Source of the DNA: Bacillus sp. BP-3
GTDB lineage: Bacteria > Bacillota > Bacilli > Bacillales > Bacillaceae_G
Direction of reading: 5' to 3'
DNA length: 64,000 nt
Assembly: GCF_028401955.1 (NCBI RefSeq)
Contig: NZ_JAQOTJ010000006.1
Coordinates: 186,001 to 250,000 of the forward strand
The notes below the pieces were generated by a model. The model saw nothing but the letters and a program-made list of their open reading frames with translations, was not told where the DNA came from and searched no databases. Made by a program: the position numbers and the translations under genes. Shown piece by piece: positions 1 to 7,625 of the stretch; the first letter of the stretch is position 1, and each line of letters starts with the position of its first letter.

Positions 1-486
1 GAAAAACCGGCGGAAAAACCACCAGAAAATATTGCGACAGGTACGCAAGAAACAGGAACAATTACAGCAACAAGTCTGCGAGTAAGAAGCGCAGCGAACA
101 CAAACAGTAGCATTCTTGGAAACTTAAAACAAGGCGAGAAGATAACGGTATTAGGAAAAGCAAACGGCTGGGCGAAGATTGCGTATAACGGAAAAGAAGG
201 CTATGTATCGCTAGAGTTTGTGAAATTAGAAGGTAAGGCAGCAGAAAAACCGGCGGAAAAACCACCAGAAAATATTGCGACAGGTACGCAAGAAACAGGA
301 ACAATTACAGCAACAAGTCTGCGAGTAAGAAGCGCAGCGAACACAAACAGTAGCATTCTTGGAAACTTAAAACAAGGCGAGAAGATAACGGTATTAGGAA
401 AAGTAAACGGCTGGGCGAAGATTGCATATAACGGAAAAGAAGGCTATGTATCGCTAGAGTTTGTACAAATTAGTACGAATTCGAAT
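1..486 (+). repeat. Tandem 243-bp direct repeat encoding SH3 domains
   Basis: Bases 1-243 repeat at 244-486 in the same frame with only a few differences, for example gca/gta at about 160/403 and gcg/gca at about 181/424. Each copy encodes an E/K/P-rich linker plus one SH3 domain. More copies may lie upstream of the window. Such recent in-frame repeats commonly vary in number between strains. Confidence 0.93.
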
Positions 487-1905
487 GGGAACAATGGAAA
501 TAGTGGAAACAATGGACAAGTGACAGAAGAACGAGGAGTTGTAAATGCATCTTTATTAAATGTGCGCCAAGGTCCTTCAACAAGTGCTTCAATTGTAGCC
601 CACTTGAAAAATGGTGAGTCCGTTTCAGTATTAGGAAAGGAAAATGGTTGGGCGAAAGTTCGAGTAAATGGTGTAGAAGGTTATGCTTCTCTACAGTTCT
701 TAAAATTAAAACAATCATCTTCTTATGAAGTGGTCACAGAGGCAGGGAAAGTTCAAAAATCGAACGGGGCGGAAGCAGAAAAAGAACTGCAGACAAGGCA
801 AGAAGATGGTTATATTGTTAGCGGTGGAAAAGTTATGAATATGAAACAAGGCTTTGTGCGAGCGAATAAGTTGATTAATATTTATGACATTGCGACTGGT
901 AAAAAGTTAACATATGTACGAGAAGGAGCTGACTTAAAGTTCATAAAAGCCGATGGAGACCGTGTGCATGTGAAAATTGATGGTACAACAGGATATGTCA
1001 ATATAGATGATGTTACTTTATATCCAAATATGGTTCATGAATCAACGTCATATTATACAGTGAAAAATGGAAAGCTTTATCACTATGTATATAATAACTC
1101 TACGAGTAAGTATACGCCGTACCAAATTGGTAATGCACCGAAGCACCTACAAGAAGGGCAGCGTTATGAGGCATTTGATAAAACACAAATTGGTGGACAA
1201 GATAGTTATCAATATTTTGAATATGTGCCGATTCGCGCTACCTCTACTTATACAGCAAAAGACATTGATGATTTCTTAAGAAAGAATAGTGCAGACAGTC
1301 CGTTGATTGGAACTGGACAGTATTTTGTTAATGCAGCACAAAAATATAATTTAAATGCGGGTTATTTACTATCTCATGCTATTTTAGAATCCGGTTGGGG
1401 AAAAAGTCGTATTGCACGAGATAAGAAAAATTTATTTGGTTTTAAAGCGGTAGATTCTGATCCGTATAATGGTGCAACGTCATTTAAAACATGGGAAGAA
1501 GGTATTAACTTCTGTGCTTCGTATATCGACAAAAACTATTTAAATCCAAATGGCTGGACATATAATGGCGGGAATTTGGGAGATAAATCACAAGGTATGA
1601 ACGTCATGTATGCAAGTGATGAAAATTGGGGCCAACAAATTGCTTCTCTTATGAATAGACTTGACACCATGAATGGTGGAAAAGATTTGAATAGATATCA
1701 GTTAGGTACGGTGCAAGTTGGATCTGTGTTATTCAAAAATATAGGTGGAGCACAAGCGAGTGTAGCACCTCTTAATATGACAGTTGCAATTAAGAACACG
1801 ATTCAAACTTCAAGTGGAACTTATTATGAGCTAGTTTCTGACAACACAGCGTATAATAGTGTGTATGTGAAAGCAAGTTCTGTAAAACTTGTATCCTCAT
1901 ATTAA
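1..1905 (+). CDS. SH3-repeat N-acetylglucosaminidase (5' end missing)
   Basis: Partial gene: the reading frame is open from base 1, so the true start lies before the window, and the GTG at 220 is only an internal codon. About 634 residues are visible. They hold at least three bacterial SH3 domains; the first two (bases 1-243 and 244-486) are almost identical 81-residue units and the third (about 535-705) is diverged. A glucosaminidase domain follows at about visible residues 415-545, with the likely catalytic Glu near residue 463 in AILESGWGKS. The family cleaves the glycan backbone of peptidoglycan, and SH3 domains anchor such enzymes to the wall. It is therefore an extracellular autolysin-type enzyme, although the signal peptide is outside the window. 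No clear terminator follows it. Confidence 0.88.
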   Translation, partial: EKPAEKPPENIATGTQETGTITATSLRVRSAANTNSSILGNLKQGEKITVLGKANGWAKIAYNGKEGYVSLEFVKLEGKAAEKPAEKPPENIATGTQETGTITATSLRVRSAANTNSSILGNLKQGEKITVLGKVNGWAKIAYNGKEGYVSLEFVQISTNSNGNNGNSGNNGQVTEERGVVNASLLNVRQGPSTSASIVAHLKNGESVSVLGKENGWAKVRVNGVEGYASLQFLKLKQSSSYEVVTEAGKVQKSNGAEAEKELQTRQEDGYIVSGGKVMNMKQGFVRANKLINIYDIATGKKLTYVREGADLKFIKADGDRVHVKIDGTTGYVNIDDVTLYPNMVHESTSYYTVKNGKLYHYVYNNSTSKYTPYQIGNAPKHLQEGQRYEAFDKTQIGGQDSYQYFEYVPIRATSTYTAKDIDDFLRKNSADSPLIGTGQYFVNAAQKYNLNAGYLLSHAILESGWGKSRIARDKKNLFGFKAVDSDPYNGATSFKTWEEGINFCASYIDKNYLNPNGWTYNGGNLGDKSQGMNVMYASDENWGQQIASLMNRLDTMNGGKDLNRYQLGTVQVGSVLFKNIGGAQASVAPLNMTVAIKNTIQTSSGTYYELVSDNTAYNSVYVKASSVKLVSSY

Positions 1906-2015
1906 AAAATAGCTAGATTGATAATGTTACAGGGAAATAATTTTTGGGTTGTTCACTTCTGACATCGGTGCAGAGAAATAAACTAGATGTTTTCATATAA
2001 TCGAAAAATTATTCT

Positions 2016-2044
2016 TTTTCTCAATCTATGAAAAATGCTACAAT
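2016..2044 (+). promoter_or_regulatory. Putative promoter of the yce/ter cluster
   Basis: A good -10 (TACAAT, 2039-2044) lies 61 bases before yceC. The -35 is poor (TTTTCT at 2016-2021 with a 17-base spacer), which suggests an activated promoter or an alternative sigma factor. In B. subtilis the orthologous operon is induced by several stress sigma factors. No canonical ECF pair was found here. Confidence 0.4.
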
Positions 2045-2105
2045 ATAAAGAAAGAATACAATATTTTCCTAGCTGGAAAGTGATTCGTAGAAAGGAAGAG
2101 ACTTC

Positions 2106-2702
2106 ATGCCTATCATTTTAGAAAAAGGACAGAAGATCGACTTAACGAAAGGGAAACCAGGGTTAACGAAGCTACAAGTTGGCCTAGGTTGGGATCCGAT
2201 TGAAAAAGCGGGTGGATTTTTATCTTCATTGTTTGGAAGTAAGCCAAATATTGATTGTGATGCATCTGTGATCATGCTTGAGAATGATCGATTTTTACAT
2301 AAACATGATCTCATTTATTTTGGCAATAAGTTATCTTCTTGCGGAAGTGTTGCTCATTCAGGTGATAATTTAACAGGAGAAGGTGCAGGGGATGATGAAA
2401 CCATTTTTGTTGAATTACACAAAGTTCCATCTAGAATAAACCGCCTTATCTTTGTTGTAAATATTTATGATTGCGTGAACCGTCGTCAAGATTTTGGGAT
2501 GATTCGCAACGCGTATATTCGTATTCAAAATCCGCAAACAGGTGAAGAGTTAGCACGTTATAGCTTAACGGATAACTACGGCGGAAAGACAACTTTAATT
2601 GCTGGCGAAATGTACCGTCATGATAATGAATGGAAGTTCTCAGCAATTGGAGAAGGAACACAAGCTAAAAATTTAAGTGAAATCGTTACGCGTTATCAAT
2701 AA
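2106..2702 (+). CDS. yceC: TerD-family stress protein (YceC-like)
   Basis: 198-residue TerD/CABP domain protein, first of three consecutive paralogues. TerD proteins are cytosolic Ca2+-binding beta-sandwich proteins tied to tellurite resistance and envelope or DNA stress. It shares the start pattern ([23 protein letters not shown]) and the [11 protein letters not shown] segment with its neighbours. It is the most diverged copy: about 12 extra residues rich in Gly, Phe and Ser follow GWD, and the acidic stretch reads NIDCDAS instead of the DFDLDVS and DYDLDAS of the next two. Altered metal binding is possible. It starts at ATG 2106 after a GGAAGAG-type site, and yceD follows within about 20 bases. 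Confidence 0.88.
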   Translation: MPIILEKGQKIDLTKGKPGLTKLQVGLGWDPIEKAGGFLSSLFGSKPNIDCDASVIMLENDRFLHKHDLIYFGNKLSSCGSVAHSGDNLTGEGAGDDETIFVELHKVPSRINRLIFVVNIYDCVNRRQDFGMIRNAYIRIQNPQTGEELARYSLTDNYGGKTTLIAGEMYRHDNEWKFSAIGEGTQAKNLSEIVTRYQ

Positions 2703-2722
2703 CTTTTAAGGAGGCGCTACAT

Positions 2723-3307
2723 ATGGCAGTTATTTCATTACAAAAAGGACAAAAAGTAGATTTAACGAAAACAAATCCAGGTCTTTCAAAAGTAATTGTT
2801 GGTCTTGGCTGGGATACAAATAAATATGATGGACAGGCTGACTTTGATCTAGATGTAAGTATTTTCTTAGTTGGAGCAAATGGTAAAGTTGGCGGAGGAG
2901 AAGACTTCGTTTTCTATAATAATCCAACTGGAGCAAACGGATCTGTACAGCATTTAGGTGATAATCGTACAGGAGAAGGTGAAGGGGACGATGAAACAAT
3001 CAAAGTTGATTTGAAAAATGTTCCTGCGCATATCGAGCGTATTTGCTTTACGATTACAATTTATGATGGAGAAGGTCGTCATCAAAACTTTGGACAAGTA
3101 TCTAACTCCTTTGTGCGCATTTTAGATGAAGAGAAGAAAACAGAGCTAATTCGCTATGACTTAGGTGAAGACTTCTCGATTGAAACAGCAGTTGTAGTCG
3201 GTGAATTATACCGTCATAACAGTGATTGGAAGTTCAATGCGATTGGAAGCGGCTTCCAAGGTGGATTAGCAGCTTTATGTAAAAACTTTGGTTTAGATGT
3301 AGAGTAA
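2723..3307 (+). CDS. yceD: TerD-family stress protein (YceD-like)
   Basis: 194-residue TerD protein with the full set of family motifs: [16 protein letters not shown], the acidic DFDLDVS Ca2+-binding stretch, a second acidic [11 protein letters not shown] loop and a conserved [18 protein letters not shown] end. A strong AAGGAGG site precedes ATG 2723. It lies 20 bases after yceC and 29 bases before yceE, so the three are very likely co-transcribed. Its biochemical role is not settled; the family is thought to act with TerC and TelA in a membrane-linked stress complex. Confidence 0.9.
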   Translation: MAVISLQKGQKVDLTKTNPGLSKVIVGLGWDTNKYDGQADFDLDVSIFLVGANGKVGGGEDFVFYNNPTGANGSVQHLGDNRTGEGEGDDETIKVDLKNVPAHIERICFTITIYDGEGRHQNFGQVSNSFVRILDEEKKTELIRYDLGEDFSIETAVVVGELYRHNSDWKFNAIGSGFQGGLAALCKNFGLDVE

Positions 3308-3336
3308 AGAATCTATGTAAATAGAGGTGAATCGCG

Positions 3337-3915
3337 ATGGTCATTCAGTTACAAAAAGGACAAAAAATTGATTTAGGTAAGACAAGCCCAGGCCTTACGA
3401 AAGCGATTATTGGTCTTGGTTGGGATATTAAACAATATGATGGTGGATCTGACTATGATTTAGATGCATCTGCTTTCTTATTAAATCAAGAAGGTAAATG
3501 TACGAAAGAAACAGACTTTATCTTTTATAACAATTTACAGTCTCCTTGTGGTTCTGTTACACATACAGGTGATAACCGAACTGGAGAAGGTGAAGGTGAC
3601 GATGAACAATTAGTTGTTGATCTAAACAAAATCCCAGCTGATGTACACCGTATTGCGATTACAGTTACCATTTATGATGCAGAGGGTCGTCGTCAAAACT
3701 TTGGACAAGTTGCCAATGCGTTTGTTCGTTTAGCAAATGAAGAAACAAATGAAGAAGTGCTTCGCTATGATTTAGGGGAAGATTTCTCCATTGAAACAGC
3801 GGTTGTCTTTTGTGAATTATACCGTCATAATGGACAGTGGAAGTTTAATGCTGTCGGAAGTGGCTTCCAAGGTGGACTAGGTGCGCTTGTAAGAGCGTAC
3901 GGCTTGGATGCATAA
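3337..3915 (+). CDS. yceE: TerD-family stress protein (YceE-like)
   Basis: 192-residue TerD protein, closest in motif content to yceD ([36 protein letters not shown]). An AGAGGTGA site precedes ATG 3337. A hairpin with a T tract follows the stop codon, so only part of the transcription may continue into yceF. The tandem paralogues presumably arose by duplication and may form mixed assemblies; that is inference. Confidence 0.9.
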   Translation: MVIQLQKGQKIDLGKTSPGLTKAIIGLGWDIKQYDGGSDYDLDASAFLLNQEGKCTKETDFIFYNNLQSPCGSVTHTGDNRTGEGEGDDEQLVVDLNKIPADVHRIAITVTIYDAEGRRQNFGQVANAFVRLANEETNEEVLRYDLGEDFSIETAVVFCELYRHNGQWKFNAVGSGFQGGLGALVRAYGLDA

Positions 3916-3944
3916 GAAGGAAGCGACTTTCGTTTCCTTCTTTT
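3916..3944 (+). terminator. Intrinsic terminator/attenuator after yceE
   Basis: A stem of about 10 bp (GAAGGAAGCG with CGTTTCCTTC, one G-U pair) with loop ACTTT is followed by TTTT. It lies inside the cluster and probably lowers yceF expression relative to the TerD genes. Confidence 0.75.
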
Positions 3945-3988
3945 CCACTTTCTAGAAATTTAAAAATAGAATAGGAGTCAAAAGCTGT

Positions 3989-4777
3989 ATGGAGATTTTA
4001 CACGGAATTCTTGATACGTATGCCCAATTCTTTGATTTAGATATGTGGGTAAAAGTATTAACAGATCCAGTATCTTGGGGATTAATTGGTACGCTTGTCA
4101 TTTTGGAAGGATTGCTATCTGCTGATAATGCGCTTGTATTAGCTGTTATGGTAAAACATCTTCCCGAAGAAAAGCGTAAAAAAGCTTTATTTTATGGACT
4201 TATTGGTGCGTATGCATTTCGTTTTATTGCCATCGGAATTGGTATGTACTTAATTAAATTAGCATGGGTAAAAGTACTAGGTGCTCTTTATCTTGCATGG
4301 CTTTCTGTGAAACACTTCATTGATAAATCTAAAGGAAATGAAGAAGATGAAGAAGGTCACGGTATGAAGCAAGATAGCATTCTATTTAGAATGTTTGGCA
4401 TGTTCTGGGGAACAGTTGTAATGGTTGAGTTAATGGACATTGCGTTCTCTGTGGATAGCGTTCTTGCAGCATTTGGTGTTTCAAATGAAGTATGGATTTT
4501 ACTTCTTGGCGGAATGCTTGGTATTTTAATGATGCGTGGTATTGCCGGCGTATTTTTACGATTACTAGAGCGTATTCCAGAACTAGAAACGACAGCATAT
4601 ATATTAATTGGAATTATTGCTGCGAAAATGTTGCTTTCTGTATTTGGTATTGAAATGCAGCACTGGTTATTCTTCATCATTTTAGTTATTGCATTTGGTG
4701 CGACATTTATTTTACATTATATGAAAACATCTCGCCAAACTCGTGAAGAGGTGGCAGCTTCTAAGAAAGAAGATTAA
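3989..4777 (+). CDS. yceF: TerC-family integral membrane protein (YceF-like)
   Basis: 262-residue multi-pass membrane protein of the TerC family. It shows the characteristic acidic motifs inside membrane segments, LEGLLSADNALVLAVMVKH (about residues 45-63) and ELMDIAFSVDSVLAAFGVS (about 150-170). The family is linked to tellurite resistance and, in Bacillus, to metal export such as Mn2+ during protein secretion. The charged cytoplasmic loop (DKSKGNEEDEEGHG) and a Lys/Glu-rich C-terminus are typical. It sits between the TerD trio and yceG, with hairpins on both sides. Confidence 0.9.
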   Translation: MEILHGILDTYAQFFDLDMWVKVLTDPVSWGLIGTLVILEGLLSADNALVLAVMVKHLPEEKRKKALFYGLIGAYAFRFIAIGIGMYLIKLAWVKVLGALYLAWLSVKHFIDKSKGNEEDEEGHGMKQDSILFRMFGMFWGTVVMVELMDIAFSVDSVLAAFGVSNEVWILLLGGMLGILMMRGIAGVFLRLLERIPELETTAYILIGIIAAKMLLSVFGIEMQHWLFFIILVIAFGATFILHYMKTSRQTREEVAASKKED

Positions 4778-4791
4778 TAGGTTAATAGACT

Positions 4792-4827
4792 AAATGGGTT
4801 TGCTCGTCATATGAGCGCCCATTTTTT
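4792..4827 (+). terminator. Terminator after yceF
   Basis: An imperfect hairpin (AAATGGG..TGCTC with GAGCG.CCCATTT) is followed by a T run. It separates the yceCDEF part from yceG-yceH, so the last two genes depend on read-through or on their own promoter. Confidence 0.7.
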
Positions 4828-4856
4828 ATAAACGTTTCGTTTGGAGGTGAACGAGT

Positions 4857-6488
4857 GTGTTTTCACGTTTTACATTTCATCCACAGCTACTCGGTGGGGA
4901 AGAAGTATTAAAACAGTTTGAAGTCAGTTTAGCAAAGCGGCCGCATTATGAATTGACAGAGAATAATCTGCATTTTAGTTATATAGGATGTCGCATTCTT
5001 GGTGTGCCAAATGATGCGGATGAGTATTATAACCAGTTATTTGAGTATAGTCAAAATGAGAAAATCACTGTGCTTCATGAGCAAAATTTAAATAAGGTCA
5101 TTTCTTCAGAGAAGCTTCGCGATATTCAGGAAGTTTTTTCACTGCACCAACAAGCCGCAAACGGTTTAACTGTTAATCGTCTCGTTGCTCATTTAACGGG
5201 GAAACGTTTGTTGCCCGAAGTAGATCATCCTGATATACAACACTACATACATACAACATTTATTTCAATTTTAAAGCTGTACGAAAAACAGCATAATCAA
5301 TCGTTAAAAACAGAAGGTTTTCGCCGTTTTTTAATTGATATGATTAAGTTAAGTGAAAATTACATTTCGAAATGGTTTTCACAAAAAGATTATAAAGTAC
5401 AAATGCCGCAAATTATATGGTACGGTGATGCGTCGGAAAGTCGAATTTACTTTTTATACTTTCTTATTATGCTCGGATGTGACGTATTGTATTATCACCC
5501 AGAAGGAAAAGATGGTTTTGAAACAATCGATGAAGAAAGTCGAACATTTGTGATTTCGCATCCAAGTCGAATTTCATTAGAGCCATTTCCAGATAAAAAG
5601 AGGGAGCGCGTTGCAACTGTTGCGTATCAAGCTTCAAAAGAGATTGAACAGGTGCTTCATCATGATAATTCACTCTTGTATAAACCATGGCAATTCAGGG
5701 CGTACACACCAGTTGCCCGGACGTTAAAAACGACGTATGATGAACTGTTTATCATTACGAAAGAAAAAGCATTTATAAGACCAACATTCTTTGTAGAAAA
5801 CCAACATATTTATATTCCATCGTTATTTGCAAAAGTGTCTGGTGTCTCTAAAAATGAGAAAGAGTATTTTCAAAGATTAAAAACGTTAACATCATATGAA
5901 AATAGTTTGCTAATTAATCAATTTCCTTTTATGAAGGAACAGAAAGCGAATTTTCAATTCCATTATCGTGATGCGTTAAACCGTTCAGGAAAACTTGATG
6001 CACAGAACATCATTCAAAGTCATTGGTGGCCGCATAAGCGTTTACCAGAAGGATTGCAATATGGGATTGCAGAGGCAATCATTCATACATGTGAAAGTGG
6101 GCTTTGCAAAAGAATGGGATCTGAAAAAGAGCAAGATGTTGCTTTATATGTGTTTGCCCAGCTTTCGCAAATCCCGCCGAACATACTTGAGCAGCTTGAG
6201 AAATTTGATTATTCACAAGAAGTGCCGAAAATAGTCATATTTAACAATGAGAAAAGTGGAGAACTGACGCGTTCTGACGCGGTAGTCATGCTCTTTTTAA
6301 ATCAAATTGGTGTCGATGTGTTACATTTTAATCCGACAGGACGTAATGATATCGAGCAGTATATTGAAGCGGGCGCATTTGATTCCCATTGGTTAGAAGA
6401 AGTGAGCTTTGATGTAGAGTTTCACGGTGCGTCGTCCTATAAAAATTTATCAAATACTTTAAAAGGGTTGTTTAAGCCGTTTTTATAA
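4857..6488 (+). CDS. yceG: YceG-family protein of the ter/tellurite cluster
   Basis: 543-residue soluble protein. Its length and place between terC and telA match B. subtilis YceG, a family whose biochemistry is unknown. No catalytic motif was recognised. Two similar segments stand out: MLGCDVLYYHPEGKDGFETID (about 205-225) and QIGVDVLHFNPTGRNDIEQYI (about 480-500), suggesting an internal repeat of an alpha/beta domain that may bind a nucleotide or metabolite. The start is GTG 4857, positioned by GGAGGTGA at 4842-4849; another GTG two bases earlier is out of frame. yceH follows 18 bases later. Confidence 0.82.
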   Translation: MFSRFTFHPQLLGGEEVLKQFEVSLAKRPHYELTENNLHFSYIGCRILGVPNDADEYYNQLFEYSQNEKITVLHEQNLNKVISSEKLRDIQEVFSLHQQAANGLTVNRLVAHLTGKRLLPEVDHPDIQHYIHTTFISILKLYEKQHNQSLKTEGFRRFLIDMIKLSENYISKWFSQKDYKVQMPQIIWYGDASESRIYFLYFLIMLGCDVLYYHPEGKDGFETIDEESRTFVISHPSRISLEPFPDKKRERVATVAYQASKEIEQVLHHDNSLLYKPWQFRAYTPVARTLKTTYDELFIITKEKAFIRPTFFVENQHIYIPSLFAKVSGVSKNEKEYFQRLKTLTSYENSLLINQFPFMKEQKANFQFHYRDALNRSGKLDAQNIIQSHWWPHKRLPEGLQYGIAEAIIHTCESGLCKRMGSEKEQDVALYVFAQLSQIPPNILEQLEKFDYSQEVPKIVIFNNEKSGELTRSDAVVMLFLNQIGVDVLHFNPTGRNDIEQYIEAGAFDSHWLEEVSFDVEFHGASSYKNLSNTLKGLFKPFL

Positions 6489-6506
6489 AGAAAGGAAGAT
6501 ACATAT

Positions 6507-7586
6507 ATGAATCCAATCGTACTAGATCCAACAACAGAATTGACTGAACAAACATCACAAAATATTCGTCTGCAGTTAAGAGAAGATCCTGAAGTACAGC
6601 GCATTTATAATGGTGTAGATATAAAAGATCAATTGGAATTAATTGAGCTAGGAAAAGAGCCATCTGTAGAGATTTCAAGGTTTGCTGATCAAATTTTACA
6701 TACGATGACATTATCTAAAGTAGAAGATTCTGGTGAGCTATTAAAGCAGCTTGGAAAAATTATGGACAAGTTTGACAGTAAAGATTTCGTTGAAGAAAAG
6801 AGCGGTTTTTTCTCTCGTTTATTTAAAAAAGGAAATCAAATGATTGAACAAATCTTTAATAAGTATCAAACGATGGGACGCGAAATGGATAAAGTATACG
6901 TGGAAATCACGAAATATCAAGATGAAATGAAACGTTCAATTGGTACGTTAGATGGTTTGTATGAGCAAAACTTAAAATACTATTTAGATTTAGAGAAATA
7001 CGTTGTTGCGGGTGAAATGTTACTTGAGCGTCTGCAAACAGAATTAGTTCCAATGTATGAAGAGCGTGTTCAGAGCAATGATCAACTTGCAGGAATCGAG
7101 CTGGAATCACTAAAGAACTCTGTAGAGATTTTAGAGCAACGCATTGACGATTTAGAAAAAGCGCGTATGGTTGCGCTATTAACAGCACCGCAAATTCGTA
7201 TGATTCAACGTGGTAACAACAAGTTGATCGGAAAAATTAATACAGCGTTTATTACGACAATTCCTATTTTTAAAAATGGTATTATTCAAGCTGTAAATGC
7301 AAAACGACAAAAGCTTGTTGCGGATTCAATGGCAGAACTTGACCGCCGTACAAACGAACTATTAAAGAAAAATGCACAAAATATCGCGACGCAAAGTGTC
7401 GAAGTAGCGAAATTAGCAGGTTCCTCAAGTATTAAGATGGAAACGCTTGAAGAGACTTGGAACATTATTTCGAAAGGTGTTCAGGAAACAAAACAAATTG
7501 AAGAACAAAACAAACGTGAGCGTGAAGAAAGCCGTAAGCGTATGGCAGACTTAACGGACCGAATTAAGAAAGAAATGCAAGGATAA
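6507..7586 (+). CDS. yceH: TelA-family toxic anion resistance protein (YceH-like)
   Basis: 359-residue TelA/KlaA-family protein, the usual partner of TerC and TerD genes. It is mainly alpha-helical with long coiled-coil stretches (about residues 100-220 and 280-355) and the conserved QIRMIQRGNNKLIGKINTAF and IPIFKNGI segments. A GAAAGGAAG site precedes ATG 6507. The family is associated with resistance to tellurite and to some cell-wall-active compounds; the mechanism is unknown. It is the last gene of the cluster, closed by a strong terminator. Confidence 0.9.
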   Translation: MNPIVLDPTTELTEQTSQNIRLQLREDPEVQRIYNGVDIKDQLELIELGKEPSVEISRFADQILHTMTLSKVEDSGELLKQLGKIMDKFDSKDFVEEKSGFFSRLFKKGNQMIEQIFNKYQTMGREMDKVYVEITKYQDEMKRSIGTLDGLYEQNLKYYLDLEKYVVAGEMLLERLQTELVPMYEERVQSNDQLAGIELESLKNSVEILEQRIDDLEKARMVALLTAPQIRMIQRGNNKLIGKINTAFITTIPIFKNGIIQAVNAKRQKLVADSMAELDRRTNELLKKNAQNIATQSVEVAKLAGSSSIKMETLEETWNIISKGVQETKQIEEQNKREREESRKRMADLTDRIKKEMQG

Positions 7587-7592
7587 GAACAG

Positions 7593-7625
7593 AAAAGGCA
7601 GTGAGGAGATTCCTCACTGCCTTTT
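7593..7625. terminator. Bidirectional terminator between yceH and the Ca2+-ATPase
   Basis: A perfect 15-bp stem (AAAAGGCAGTGAGGA with TCCTCACTGCCTTTT, loop GAT) has A and T tracts on both sides, so it serves the convergent genes on both strands. It overlaps the last codons of the minus-strand ATPase gene. Confidence 0.92.
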
